DNA from: Deroplatys truncata
Taxonomy: Eukaryota; Arthropoda; Insecta; Mantodea; Mantidae
Assembly (NCBI GenBank): GCA_030765065.1
Contig: CM060985.1
Location: 1,736,001-1,800,000, forward strand
Direction of reading: 5' to 3'
DNA length: 64,000 nt
The notes below the pieces were generated by a model. That model saw nothing but the letters and a program-made list of their open reading frames with translations, had not been told where the DNA came from and made no database searches. Position 1 is the first letter of the stretch. The number at the start of each line of letters is the position of its first letter. This document shows, one piece after another, positions 1 to 12,618 of this stretch. Position numbers and translations under genes: made by a program.

Positions 1-3000
1 GGACAGCCGATATAGTACAGTTTCTGTAAAACAAATACACTCCTTAAAGAAGCATTGCGAGGACAGCCGATATAGTACAGTTTCTGTGAAACAAATACAC
101 TCCTTAAAGAAGCATTGCGAGGACAGCCAATATAGTAGAGTTTCTGTGAAACAAATACACTCCTTAAAGAAGCATTGCGAGGACAGCTGATATAGTACAG
201 TTTTTGTGAAACAAATACACTCTTTAAAGAAGCATTGCAAGGACAGGCGATATAGTACAGTTTCTGTGAAGTAAATGCCCTCTTTAAAGAAGCATTGCGA
301 GGACAGCCGATATAGTAAAGTTTCTGTGAAACAAATACACTCCTTAAAGAAGCATTGCGAGGACAGCTGATATAGTACAGTTTCTGTACAACAAATACAC
401 TCCTTAAAGAAGCATTGCAAGGACAGGCGATATAGTACAGTTTCTGTGAAGTAAATGCCCTCTTTAAAGAAGCATTGCGAGGACAGCCAATATAGTACAG
501 TTTCTGTGAAAAAAAATACACTCCTTAAAGAAGCATTGCGAGGACAGCCGATATAGTAGAGTTTCTGTGAAACAAATACACTCCTTAAAGAAGCATTGCA
601 AGGACAGCCAATATAGTACAGTTTCTGTAAAACAAATACACTCCTTAAAGAAGCATTGCGAGGACAGCCGATATAGTACAGTTTCTGTAAAACAAATACA
701 CTCCTTAAAGAAGCATTGCGAGGACAGCTGATATAGTACACTTTCTGTAAAACAAATACACTCCTTAATGAAGCATTGCAAGGACAGCTGATATAGTACA
801 GTTTCTGTAAAACAAATACACTCCTTAATGAAGCATTGCAAGGACAGCTGATATAGTACAGTTTCTGTAAAACAAATACACTCCTTAAAGAAGCATTGCG
901 AGGACAGCTGATATAGTACAGTTTCTGTAAAACAAATACACTCCTTAAGGAAGCATTGCGAGGACAGCTGATATAGTACAGTTTCTGTACAACAAATACA
1001 CTCCTTAAAGAAGCATTGCGAGGACAACCAATATAGTACAGTTTCTGTAAAACAAATACACTCTTTAAAGAAGCATTGCAAGGACAGCTGATATAGTACA
1101 GTTTCTGTACAACAAATACACTCTTTAAAGAAGCATTGCGAGGACAGCTGATATAGTACAGTTTCTGTACAACAAATACACTCCTTCAAGAAGCATTGCA
1201 AGGACAACCAATATAGTACAGTTTCTGTAAAACAAATACACTCCTTCAAGAAGCATTGCGAGGACAGCTGATATAGTACAGTTTCTGTACAACAAATACA
1301 CTCCTTAAAGAAGCATTGCGAGGACAACCAATATAGTATAGTTTCTGTGAAACACATACACTCTTTAAAGAAGCATTGCGAGGACAGCTGATATAGTACA
1401 GTTTCTGTAAAACAAATGCACTCTTTAAAGAAGCATTGCGAGGACAACCGATATAGTACAGTTTCTGTAAAACAAATACACTCCTTAAAGAAGCATTGCG
1501 AGAACAGCTGATATAGTACAGTTTCTGTGAAACAAATACACTCTTTAAAGTAGCATTGCGAGGACCGCTGATATAGTACAGTTTCTGTAAAACAAATACA
1601 CTCTTTAAAGTAGCATTGCGAGGACAGCTGATATAATACAGTTTCTGTGAATCAAATACACTCCTTAAAGAAGCATTGCGAGGACAGCCAATATAGTACA
1701 GTTTTTGTACAACAAATACACTCTTTAAAGAAGCATTGCAAGGACAGGCGATATAGTACAGTTTCTGTAAAGTAAATGCCCTCTTTAAAGAAGCATTGCG
1801 AGGACAGCCGATATAGTACAGTTTCTGTGAAACAAATGCACTCTTTAAAGAAGCATTGCGAGGACAGCCGATATAGTACAGTTTCTGTGAAGTAAATACA
1901 CTCCTTAAAGAAGCATTGCGAGGACAGCCGATATAGTACAGTTTCTGTGAAGTAAATACACTCCTTAAAGAAGCATTGCGAGGACAGCCGATATAGTACA
2001 GTTTCTGTACAACAAATACACTCCTTCAAGAAGCATTGCGAGGACAGCCGATATAGTACAGTTTCTGTGAAGTAAATACACTCCTTAAAGAAGCATTGCG
2101 AGGACAGCCGATATAGTACAGTTTCTGTGAAGTAAATACACTCCGTAAAGAAGCATTGCGAGGACAGCCGATATAGTACAGTTTCTGTGAAGTAAATACA
2201 CTCCTTAAAGAAGCATTGCGAGGACAGCCGATATAGTACAGTTTCTGTGAAGTAAATACACTCCTTAAAGAAGCATTGCGAGGACAGCCGATATAGTACA
2301 GTTTCTGTGAAACAAATACACTCCTTCAAGAAGCATTGCGAGGACAGCCAATATAGTACAGTTTCTGTACAACAAATACACTCTTTAAAGAAGCATTGCG
2401 AGGACAGCCGATATAGTACAGTTTCTGTGAAGTAAATGCCCTCTTTAAAGAAGCATTGCGAGGACAGCCGATATAGTACAGTTTCTGTACAACAAATACA
2501 CTCCTTAAAGAAGCATTGCAAGGACAGCCAATATAGTACAGTTTCTGTGAAACAAATACACTCCTTCAAGAAGCATTGCGAGGACAGCCAATATAGTACA
2601 GTTTCTGTACAACAAATACACTCTTTAAAAAAGCATTGCGAGGACAGCCAATATAGTACAGTTTCTGTACAACAAATACACTCCTTAAAGAAGCATTGTG
2701 AGGACAGCTCATATAGTACAGTTTCTGTACAACAAATACACTCCTTCAAGAAGCATTGCGAGGACAGCTGATATAGTACAGTTTCTGTACAACAAATACA
2801 CTCCTTCAAGAAGCATTGCAAGGACAGCCAATATAGTACAGTTTCTGTGAAATAAATACACTCTTTAAAGAAGCATTGCGAGGACAGCCAATATAGTAGA
2901 GTTTCTGTGAAATAAATGCCCTCTTTAAGGAAGCATTGCGAGGACAGGCGATATAGTACAGTTTCTGTGAAGTAAATACACTCTTTAAAGAAGCACTGCG

Positions 3001-5180
3001 AGGACAGGCGATATAGTACAGTTTCTGTGAAGTAAATACACTCTTTAAAGTAGCATTGCGAGGACAGGCGATATAGTACAGTTTCTGTGAAGTAAATACA
3101 CTCTTTAAAGAAGCATTGCGAGGACAGCCGATATAGTAGAGTTTCTGTGAAGTAAATGCCCTCTTTAAAGTAGCATTGCGAGGACAGCCGATACAGTAGA
3201 GTTTCTGTGAAGTTAATACACTCTTTAAAGAAGCATTGCGAGGACAGGCGATATAGTACAGTTTCTGTGAAGTGAATACACTCTTTAAAGAAGCATTGCG
3301 AGGACAGCCGATATAGTACAGTTTCTGTGAAGTAAATACCCTCTTTAAAGAAGCATTGCGAGGACAGTCGATATAGTAGAGTTTCTGTGAAGTAAATACA
3401 CTCCTTAAAGAAGCATTGCGAGGACAGGCGATATAGTACAGTTTCTGTGAAGTAAATACCCTCTTTAAAGAAGCATTGCGAGGACAGCCGATATAGTAGA
3501 GTTTCTGTGAAGTAAATACCCTCTTTAAAGAAGCATTGCGAGGACAGGCGATATAGTAGAGTTTCTGTGAAGTAAATACACTCTTTAAAGAAGCATTGCG
3601 AGGACAGCCGATATAGTACAGTTTCTGTACAACAAATACACTCTTTAAAGTAGCATTGCGAGGACAGCTGATATAGTACAGTTTCTGTGAAACAAATACA
3701 CTCTTTAAAGTAGCATTGCGAGGACAGCTGATATAATACAGTTTCTGTGAAGTAAATACACTCTTTAAAGAAGCATTGCGAGGACAGCTGATATAGTACA
3801 GTTTCTGTGAAACAAATACACTCTTTAAAGTAGCATTGCGAGGACAGCTGATATAGTACAGTTTCTGTGAAGTAAATACACTCCTTAAAGAAGCATTGCG
3901 AGGACAGCTGATATAGTACAGTTTCTGTGAAGTAAATACACTCCTTAAAGAAGCATTGCGAGGACAGTTGATATAGTACAGTTTCTGTGAAGTAAATACA
4001 CTCCTTAAAGAAGCATTGCGAGGACAGGCGATATAGTACAGTTTCTGTGAAGTAAATACACTCTTTAAAGAAGCATTGCGAGGACAGGCGATATAGTACA
4101 GTTTCTGTGAAGTAAATACACTCCTTAAAGAAGCATTGCGAGGACAGGCGATATAGTACAGTTTCTGTGAAGTAAATACACTCTTTAAAGAAGCATTGCG
4201 AGGACAGGCGATATAGTACAGTTTCTGTGAAGTAAATACACTCCTTAAAGAAGCATTGCGAGGACAGGCGATATAGTACAGTTTCTGTGAAGTAAATACA
4301 CTCCTTAAAGAAGCATTGCGAGGACAGCTGATATAGTACAGTTTCTGTGAAACAAATACACTCTTTAAAGAAGCATTGCGAGGACAGGCGATATAGTAGA
4401 GTTTCTGTGAAGTAAATACCCTCTTTAAAGTAGCATTGCGAGGACAGGCGATATAGTAGAGTTTCTGTGAAGTAAATACCCTCTTTAAAGAAGCATTGCG
4501 AGGACAGGCAATATAGTAGAGTTTCTGTGAAGTAAATACCCTCTTTAAAGAAGCATTGCGAGGACAGGCGATATAGTAGAGTTTCTGTGAAGTAAATACC
4601 CTCTTTAAAGAAGCATTGCGAGGACAGGCGATATAGTACAGTTTCTGTGAAGTAAATACACTCTTTAAAGAAGCATTGCGAGGACAGGCGATATAGTACA
4701 GTTTCTGTGAAGTAAATACACTCTTTAAAGAAGCATATCGAGGACAGCCGATATAGTACAGTTTCTGTGAAGTAAATACACTCTTTAAAGAAGCATTGCG
4801 AGGTCAGCCGATATAGTACAGTTTCTGTGAAGTAAATATACTCTTTAAAGAAGCATTGCGAGGACAGGCGATATAGTACAGTTTCTGTGAAGTAAATACA
4901 CTCTTTAAAGAAGCATTGCGAGGTCAGCCGATATAGTACAGTTTCTGTGAAGTAAATACACTCTTTAAAGAATCATTGCGAGGACAGGCGATATAGTACA
5001 GTTTCTGTGAAGTAAATACACTCTTTAAAGAAGCATTGCGAGGACAGCCGATATAGTACAGTTTCTGTGAAGTAAATGCCTTCTTTAAAGAAGTATTGCG
5101 AGGACAGCCGATATAGTACAGTTTCTGTGCAACAAATGCCCTCCTTACAGAGGTATTGAGAAGACAGCCGATATAGAACA
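1..5180. repeat. 60-bp tandem satellite array, about 86 copies
   Basis: Head-to-tail 60-bp monomers fill the left edge almost without a break. The phase shifts by one base near position 510, where an extra A sits in an A-run, and is then held to about 5160. Monomers differ at a few fixed sites: GTGAAGTAAA versus GTGAAACAAA or GTACAACAAA, CTCC versus CTCT before TTAAAGAAG, and GCCG, GCTG or GGCG after GGACA. The AAC types dominate the first 2.9 kb and the AGT types the rest. The last monomers (5101-5180) are decayed, marking the array edge. The array continues off the left side of the window. Its position places it in the ABCA intron after exon 3. The long 20-residue-repeat open frames it contains come from the 60-bp length and are not genes. 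Confidence 0.97.
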
Positions 5181-5510
5181 CTTTTCATACACCATCGCCA
5201 CACTTGCAGAAATTACCACCAGGAAATAGGGTAGAAAAATTATATATTATTTTGGTAAGTTTTGTTAATACATTAAAATCCATAATTTACACATTCTGGT
5301 TTATATTTAATTCGCTAAATAGTTTTGGAAAGTTGTGAGCTAACAACTTAGGCATGTCCTGAATTAGGAAAGTTGAAAGTAAGGGCAGCAATATGTTTAG
5401 GAGAAGCTATCATGTTTGCGGAGTACCAAAACCCATACCAAAAATATTAATCAATAAATGTTTAATGTATTTGGAGCAAAACACTCCTAATTAGCCGTGC
5501 ATGAACTTAC
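5181..5510. other. Unique intronic sequence between the 60-bp array and ABCA exon 3
   Basis: AT-rich, non-repetitive sequence of about 330 bp separates the decayed array edge from the splice donor of the third ABCA exon. I see no open frame, RNA gene or transposon end. It is read as the 5' part of the ABCA intron that contains the 60-bp array. Confidence 0.6.
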
Positions 5511-5692
5511 TTGAGCATGCCTTTGACAGGATCATCTGTTTCAAATATAACTGCTATAGGGATAGAAGCGGGGTCCTTCCAGTAGGCTGTAAGCAGTTCC
5601 TCTGTTGTGTTGAACTTCTTGAATATGATTGGGTGACGTCCAGGATCTAAGTGCATTGTCTGCCACAGCTCGTTCACCTTGTCCAAGAATTG
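5511..5692 (-). CDS. ABCA-type transporter, third coding exon (partial gene)
   Basis: This 182-nt exon encodes 60 codons plus two bases. On the minus strand it is preceded by a pyrimidine tract ending TTTTCAG and followed by the donor GTAAGT. It enters in phase 0, matching the exit phase of exon 2, and leaves in phase 2. The peptide runs from QFLDKVNELW through KKFNTTEELLTAYWKDP to PIAVIFETDDPVKGML. The block in which the N-terminal extracellular segment of insect ABCA proteins mentions a mismatch or target residue and then IAVIF resembles the start of the first large extracellular domain of that family. ABCA proteins are full-length ATP-driven lipid transporters with two membrane domains and two nucleotide-binding domains, none of which is in this window. 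The remaining exons must lie left of position 1. Which ABCA subgroup it belongs to cannot be judged from about 150 residues. Confidence 0.82.
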
Positions 5693-6218
5693 CTGAAAAG
5701 TCACACACATTTAAAAACAAATACTGATACATGCCATATGTACTCTAAGGATTACAATGTAATTAAATGTTACTTTCTTTCTTTCTTTTTAATTTCTGTA
5801 CCATTTGTCTATAGTAGGTAAAGGAAGTACTATATTCTGCCCAAAATGAAAAGTTGTCATATGAATACGAAAGTACAGCATCTTCCAAGGATCTTTAATG
5901 GAAGAACTTTCATTAGTTTACATTTTCTCAAAAATGGCTCTAAAGAGTTTTATTAAAATACGATATGTTTACATGACTAATAAAATGTGCACTGCCATTT
6001 GTGAAAATTGCAACACCAAGAAAGAATTTCCCGAATAACTCCAAACTTGGTCGAAGTGTAGAAGACTGTGCAAGCAATAAGTGATTAGGTTTGCAGAGAG
6101 ATGGGGAATACATAGGCCGAGCAGAGCCCTCTCGTGTTGGTCCGACAAGGTAGTGTTGCACCCAGTGTAGTCAGTGCAAAGCTGTCAAATAAGGTGAAAA
6201 AATTAAAGTAATGCCAGT

Positions 6219-7570
6219 ATGCCTCGTCGACGTCAAAGGGAGCCATATCAGCATGTGAGCGAGTTCGAACGGGGCAGAATGATCGGTCTCCAGGAAGCGG
6301 GTTTGTCATACCGTGACATTTCGGCTCATACAGGGCATGCTGCTATGACAGTGATGCGTGTGTGGAAGCAGTGGATAGATGAAGGTCATACGCAGCAAAG
6401 AGTGGGTACTGGACCAGGGAACATGACCACAGCACGGGATGACTGTCATCTTGTCTACATGGCCATAACAGACCATACAGCTTCATCCACAGTGTTGGCT
6501 CAACAAGTGTGAACTGTATGCATTAACAGTTCGTCACCATCTGCTGCAGGTTGGACTGGTTGCATGCATGCCATTATGTCCAGAAACCACAAACTCCTCC
6601 GACTGCAATGGGCACGTGAACACCATCACTGGGGTACTGAGTGGTAAAATGTAGTCTTTCGGATGAGTTCCGCTTCAACGTGTCCTACAGTGATGGCCAT
6701 ATATTGTGACATTTGGTTAGGGTAATGTTTGTTTGTTGGTTGGGAAATTTATGTACTAGTGTGTGGGTTGGTAACAGAGATTGTATGATGTCAGAATAGT
6801 GGGGGAAACCAGTTCGTGCCTCTCTCTTGCAAGGGAGCACTCGTGTAGCATGGCCACCACAGGATTGACGCGTCGCAGATGGCAAACAGGTAACATTTTG
6901 TGTCTCTATTAACATCCAATACATCTTGGTTAAAATAAAGCCCTGGCATGTGATTTCTAGTAGATATTTGATCCTTCTTCCCTCCCATACAATGTTTTAG
7001 GAATCTTTAGGTATATTTAGGATTTTGAGCTCGCCCTGTCGGACCTTGTGTAGTTTGTTTGATCCTATTCACGGTACCTATCGCTCTACTCCCATTGAGT
7101 TAAAATATGTAAAGAGGTTATGACAATATGTGTCCGGTGATACCGTGGTGAGCGCAACCTGGAGGGCTGCATTGTTGAGCAGCATAGCGGACAAATACCA
7201 GGTGTGATGGTTTGGGGTGCCATTGGTTACAACAACTGATCTTGCCTCCTACGAATTCAGGACACTTTGAACAGCAACCGATACCTAACGGTGGTTGTTG
7301 AGCCTGAGGTACTACCCCTGCTTCAGGCATCTCCACAGGCCACATTTCAACAGAACAATGCCCGGCCACATATTGCAAGGAATGTACAAGCCTTCTTCAA
7401 AGAGCGATGAGTACCATTTGTCTCACATGTCGCCCATCGAACATGTCTGGGATATGGTTGGTTGGGCGTCACGGTCCTCCAGTAACCAGTGTCACGGATT
7501 TGTGGGCTCAAATACAAACTGCGTAGAGGGAAATCTCTCAGGAACTCATTCAGAACCTGTTTTATTCAAT
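6219..7570 (+). pseudogene. Tc1 transposase pseudogene
   Basis: The first open part (6219-6512) starts MPRRRQREPYQHVSEFERGR and contains the N-terminal helix-turn-helix typical of Tc1 transposases (LSYRDISAHTGHAAMTVMRVW). Beyond it the reading frame is broken several times, but later blocks are clear: a WGTEW-like stretch, SDGHICVR split by an inserted element, FQQNNARPH at about 7347 and SPIEHVWD at about 7430. In active relatives the second catalytic aspartate lies in FQQDNARPH; here it is asparagine. The spacing to the PIE glutamate is also some six residues short. The gene cannot make an active enzyme. Confidence 0.87.
6704..7126. mobile_element. 423-bp MITE-like insertion inside the Tc1 transposase gene
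   Basis: The insert interrupts the coding sequence between codons for SDGHI and CVR. Its ends are weakly inverted (TTGTGACATTTG at the left, GTTATGACAA at the right) and it is flanked by TA on both sides (6702-6703 and 7127-7128). Leaving out the insert plus one TA makes the transposase frame continuous across the site. No coding capacity is evident inside. TA duplication and short inverted ends suggest a non-autonomous Tc1/mariner-type element; the family is unknown. Confidence 0.6.
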
Positions 7571-7754
7571 GCCACGGTGTATAGCAGCTCTAATTGCAGT
7601 GCCACACTAAATACTGAACATTAAGGCTCAAAGATCATAAAAAGATTTGAAACGTTTATCATTTGTTACTTGTGATGTACCTAACCTGTGGTATTGAATT
7701 AATTGAATTCATGCATTTCCTTCTTGGTGTTGCAAATTCACAAACGGTAGTGTA

Positions 7755-9322
7755 TATCTTGAATTTTCTGGGAACAGAAGTTCTCTTCATTCAGAAAGAC
7801 TTTTGTATAATTGGTAAACGACAAGAAATAGATAACAAATGTAAAGCTCATTGAAATATATAATTTACATCAAATAATCTTTCTGTAGCATTAGCTGTGT
7901 TTTAAATACTCCTTGTTACATCTTTAACTTTTCGCAGGTTGATCTGCTGTGTGTAATGTATGTGGGTTCATTGGTAACAAAAACTCACTTATGATATGTA
8001 AACAACTGTCTTCTGTATTGTCCATATTGCTTAATTTGTGGTTACAAGTTTATATAACGTAACATGAACAGAAGAATTACTTTTATATCTGTGTGTGTTC
8101 TTTATTGACTTCTACATCATTGCACTGACTTCAACCAAGCTCGACACAGATAACCTTTGACACAAGGCTTCTAGCTTAGAATTCAAAATTCTGCACCACT
8201 TCACGCGATTAATTATTTAATTTTTATGTTATACCTTGTAAAGCTCACAAGATCATCCACATCTTTGTCAATGTTAATGATAATATTGTCAACATAAGAA
8301 CAATTACTTAGGCTTTCACGGCCTCACAAAGGAACAGCGACTTCGCATATTATTCGTCAATCTTCTCTACAACATTGATCATGGAGTAATAACACAGTCA
8401 AATAAATAAATTACAAGCACCTGTGGCTACAATTGCTTGGTAAAAAATTAACAACTTATTGTACTGGACTTGACAGCAGACTTGTGTATCTTCACGTGAT
8501 TATTTATTGTATAATGACTACAAAAGTCTCTATGGTGCTCAAACATGTAATAAATCATATCCATTTTCACTTATTACAATTTGTAGTTTGTTATTTTTTG
8601 TAAGCAGCAAGTTTCTTTCTCTGTGGGAAGTTTGTGATGCTTTTATAAGCATCAAACCAGCCAAATACTGCTATTCCTCTTTTCGGCTTTGATGTTACTT
8701 AAACTGCTATTATTTCTTCCCAACCGAGATTTTCTCAATAAATAACAATGAGGCATTCCGAATGTGACAGCATTAACAAGAAATCATCATTACAAACTGT
8801 GGTTCTTCAGCATTTATCATCATCATTGTTTATAGACCCTGAGAGTTTTAAATATCTTATGTAATACCTCCAAAGAAACTCAACGGTAATGGGTAAGTGC
8901 AACCTAAGGCTAAATGTAGGGATAAAAAGTCAAACCATGAGCAACGCGGAGTATTTCACCTAGGAAGTACTATATTATATTTAAGGGATTATGTGAAAGC
9001 GCAAATAAAATTCTTTAAATAATTTTCTTTTAACTTTGTCATCTATGTTAAAAACTTAAGTGTTTTAAATCCCCCCTTTTTAATTCATTTTTACTTTATT
9101 GCTTATTTACAGTAGGATGAGAAATAATACATTTTCATAAGTGTAGTGCTTAAAATGTTGGAAAATTCACAGAACAGGAAATTTATTGTAAAGGCTATTT
9201 TATATAAAAATTGTTATTCCACACAACACATGCTTTAATGAGCTCTATTTGTCTATCACTTATGCTTTGTTGGAATGAAGAGGACTATTCACCATATACA
9301 TGTGGTATTTCAATTAAGAGCT
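7755..9322. other. Unique AT-rich intronic DNA
   Basis: About 1.57 kb between the Tc1 and mariner relics. I found no protein similarity, tandem repeat or RNA gene. Short open frames (for example 8507-8692) have no recognisable motif. It is read as original ABCA intron sequence. Confidence 0.5.
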
Positions 9323-10214
9323 CTGAGGGTCATTCAATGTGTAATGCCCCATACTTTTTATTATAGACAAATGTCCTTGAAGGTGCTTCACTTCCGGCAA
9401 ATGGCATCTACATACGACTTGTGCTGTTATTGAATTCTTGAAACCATGGTTAACATCGTTTGTGTGCAGTGTATGGTAATGATGCAGTTGGGTAAAGAAA
9501 GTTAAAGCGTCAGGAGATGCAGAAACATCCTGTCACAGCTCGACAGTTATCAGTCAGCATTCCAAGTGTATGTGCAATCGAGATATTCAAACACGTGCTA
9601 ACGATGGGTTCCATGAGTACTCACAGCAGACCACAAGATTCAAAGAAAGACCATTTTATCTGAATTGTTGCAGCATTTTGACATTGACAGAAAGGCCTTT
9701 CTATCATTACAGAGTACAAAAGCTGAGTGCACCACTTTGCGCCGGAAACAAAAAGGCTTTCCCTGGAATGGCATCATCCTCATTCACCACAAAAGAACAA
9801 GTTCAAGGCAAATCCCTCTGCCAGAAAAGTCATGATCACAGGATTGTGATGGCGTCATTCTCATAGCATACGTGAAGAGTCTGAATAAACTCAGGAATCG
9901 TTTCCGATGTGTTCGGTCTGACAGAAATCTTGCCTTACCCACCCAGACCTGGCACCCTCGGACTACCATCTTAAAGATTCTCCTTGAAGATGACAAGAGG
10001 TAATTCATGCAATGGCTATGCGTACGGGACAAGAGCTTTTACTGGTAGGAAATACGTGCTCTCACACAACGTTGGCTGTAGAACATGATGGAAATTATGT
10101 AGAATAGGAAATGGACAAGAAATGTTGATTTATATCGTCACCAAATTCTCACTCTTAAAAATAAATATGTTCTGAGAAACAAAATGTGAGGCATTACTTA
10201 TTGAACGACCCTTG
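9323..10214 (+). mobile_element. Mariner-like transposon relic
   Basis: The ends are inverted repeats: AGGGTCATTCAATGTGTAAT at the left and, read on the minus strand, AGGGTCGTTCAATAAGTAAT at the right. The right end is followed by TA. Inside, on the plus strand, broken transposase blocks can be read: ARQLSVSIPSV (helix-turn-helix part), VHHFAPETKRLSLEWHHPHS, SARKVMITG, a DCDGVILIAY stretch in another frame, and near the right end FYW plus EIRALTQRW. These match the order in mariner transposases (VHHYEPESKRQSMEW, AGKVM, WDCDGVILIDF). Full elements are about 1.3 kb; this 0.89-kb copy has internal losses and several frame breaks and is dead. Confidence 0.82.
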
Positions 10215-10530
10215 TATTATTGAGAAAATATAAAATAATGATGATATGGGGTTAAGGGCGCTAAACATCAAAGGTCATCAGCGCCCTTACAAGATGTAAA
10301 TATAAGTCAAGAACTAAAACAGGAAAAGTCGATAAGTAAAAACACTAAAAGCACGCACAAAAAGGCTAAAACCACCACACTAAAACATGTTACACAAAAC
10401 AATAAAAGAGTAAAACCACATGTCAAGAGCTGTAGAACGTTTTGGACATGAGCGCCATATGTCCGCTGGGGAGTAGAGCCCCCATTAAAAAGGCAATATA
10501 ATAGCACAACATTAAAAGGCGCTCAGCACA

Positions 10531-12618
10531 TCATATGCGCCTATTAAAATCACTGTCATGGATAAAACGTAAAAGATATTCTACAGCATGCGCGTTGTCT
10601 GCCAAAACGTTCGCTATGCCAACAGGCAGACCCACACGACTGCGCAATGGAGCTAAAACTTGACACTCTGTTAAAATGTGACGCACCGTTAAGGGCGCAT
10701 CACACTGTTTGCATACTGGTGCGGGGTCACCACTGGGCAAGTACCTATGAGTAAAAATGCAATGTCCGATACGAAGGCGTGTTAAAATTACCTCTTCCCG
10801 ACAAGAAGCACGGGAAGAGGTAGCCCAGACTAGCGGAAGAGGTTCAACCTCCCGCAACTTGTTCCCCCGGAGGGCCGTCCACTCATCGCGCCAGCGCGAG
10901 AGGATGCGGCGACGTAAAATAACACACGAATCTGACGAGGGAACAACAGGGGTAAAAAATCTGGGTAATAAAATCGCCGATTTCGCAGCGGCGTCGGCCG
11001 ACTCGTTCCCTGAGATGCCCACATGACCTGGAATCCACATAAAAGAGACGCTGATGCCAGAGGCACCAAGCGAGTGGAGCAGGTCATGTATGCGCTGTAC
11101 GAGGGGGTGGTAAGTGTACAGTGCGCGAATACTTTGAAGAGCACTCAGGGAGTCTGAACAAATAAAACAGAGTCGTAGGTCGTACCGCTGGACGTATAAA
11201 AGTGACTGATAAATACTAAAAAGTTCGGCGGTAAAAATCGAACATTGCCCGGGTAAACGAAATGTAAAACTACGATTATCATCAATAAAGGCACACCCTA
11301 CTCCAACATCACTCTTAGACCCATCAGTATATATAAAACGAAAGTCCCCGAACTGCGACCGAAGTTCTAAAACGGCCGATCTAAGAACTGAAGAAGGGGT
11401 CTCATTCTTCGACATAGACGTCAACCCAAGGTGACACTGGGCCTCAGCGTGCAACCATGGAGGAAAACGCGTTTCCCCCCTGGGAAGGGCCGGCGCTGTC
11501 GTAAAGTCCAAATGCCGAAGAAGCTTTCGAAAGAGAACCCCTGGAGGTAGTAATGCAGAGGAGCTAACGAAATATTGTCGATCAAGCGAATCCTCGTAAA
11601 ATAAATCGAAGGACGGGTGGTTAGGCAAGCTTGAGAGCCGACAAGCATAGCTGCACAAAAGCATCTCACGCCGGAAGGACAGCGGAGGCTCTGCAGCTTC
11701 TGCGTACAGACTGGGTACAGGGCTAGTTGGAAAGGCCCCTATTGCGACTCTTATGCCACGATGGTGAACGGCATTCAATCGACGTAACACAGATGGACGT
11801 GCCGACGAATAAACAATACACCCGTAATCAAGCTTGGATCGGACCAAAGAGCGATAAAGGCGAAGAAGGACGGTCCGATCAGCTCCCCAGGATGTGCCAC
11901 TTAAAACACGTAAAAGATTAAGAGAACGCTCACACTTAGCTTTTAAAAAGGAAATGTGCGAGGTCCAACACAACTTCCTATCAAAAATCAACCCCAAAAA
12001 TTTCACCTCGTCTGCAAACGGAAGCATCTCCGGCCCAAGATGGAGAGAGGGCGGAGGGAAATATTTCCGGCGCCAGAAGTTGATGCAGACAGATTTCTCG
12101 GCGGAGAAATTAAAGCCGTTGGCGTTACTCCAGGCGTAGAGACGGTCGATACAGCTCTGGAGACGGCGTTCGAGTAGACAGGTCCGCCGTGAACTGCAGT
12201 AAATGGCAAAATCGTCAACAAAAAGGGACGATGACGTGCCAGGTGGAATACAATCAACAATGGGGTTGATAGCAATCGCAAAAAGTGTGACACTGAGTAC
12301 AGAGCCCTGCGGTACTCCGTTCTCTTGAATAGAACGACGAGATAAAGCCGAGCCCACACGTACACGAAAAACGCGGTGCGTCATGAAATCCCGAAAAAAT
12401 ATGGGAAGACGACCGCGGATATTCCATGCGTGAAGTGTACGTAAAATGCCGCCCCTCCAACAAGTGTCATAAGCTTTCTCCAGGTCAAAAAACACAGCCA
12501 CGGTTTGACACTTTCTCAGAAATCCATTCATAACATGCGTCGACAGGGACACCAGATGGTCGACGGTAGAGCGATAGCGACGAAATCCGCACTGAGCGTT
12601 CGCTAGAAGGTTCTGAAC
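10531..12618 (-). pseudogene. LINE reverse transcriptase (C-terminal part) and RNase H
   Basis: Open from just after an in-frame TGA at 12619-12621; the first methionine is at 12552. In order there are an RT block CGFRRYRSTVDHL (before that methionine), FFDLEKAYD, GVPQGSVLS, the catalytic FVDDFAIYC, and then an RNase H with IYTDGSK, TAEL, CSDSLSAL and PGHVGISGNESADAAAK. All four acidic RNase H positions are present. The C-terminal cysteine/histidine block (CKQCDAPLTVRHILTEC) usual for this LINE group follows. The gene is intact from here to its stop at 10531. It is separated from its N-terminal part only by the single TGA, so decay is light. Confidence 0.9.

Larger units (their letters stand above)
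5990..7752 (+). mobile_element. Tc1-like DNA transposon, degenerate, with a nested element
   Basis: Inverted ends are visible: CACTGCCATTTGTGAAAATT continuing TGCAACACCAAGAA at the left, and the reverse complement of nearly the same sequence ending GGTAGTG at 7752. The right end is followed by TA (7753-7754), the expected Tc1 target; the left flank reads TG, a likely mutated TA. Without the 423-bp insertion at 6704-7126 the element is about 1.34 kb, normal for Tc1 elements. It carries one decayed transposase gene on the plus strand. It lies in the large ABCA intron about 300 bp from exon 3, in the opposite orientation to the host gene. Confidence 0.88.

Noticed and set aside
464-2821. Long open frames with a 20-residue repeat (SSQCFFKECICFTETVLYQL) on the minus strand
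   Set aside because: They come from a 60-bp monomer without stops in that frame; frames open and close with monomer variants and there is no start or splice context. Not a gene.
1-5180. CRISPR-like appearance of regular repeats
   Set aside because: Units are contiguous and have no unique spacers, the context is eukaryotic, and no cas genes are present.
7663-8692. Short plus-strand open frames in the unique intronic DNA
   Set aside because: About 60 codons each, no motif, expected by chance at this AT content.
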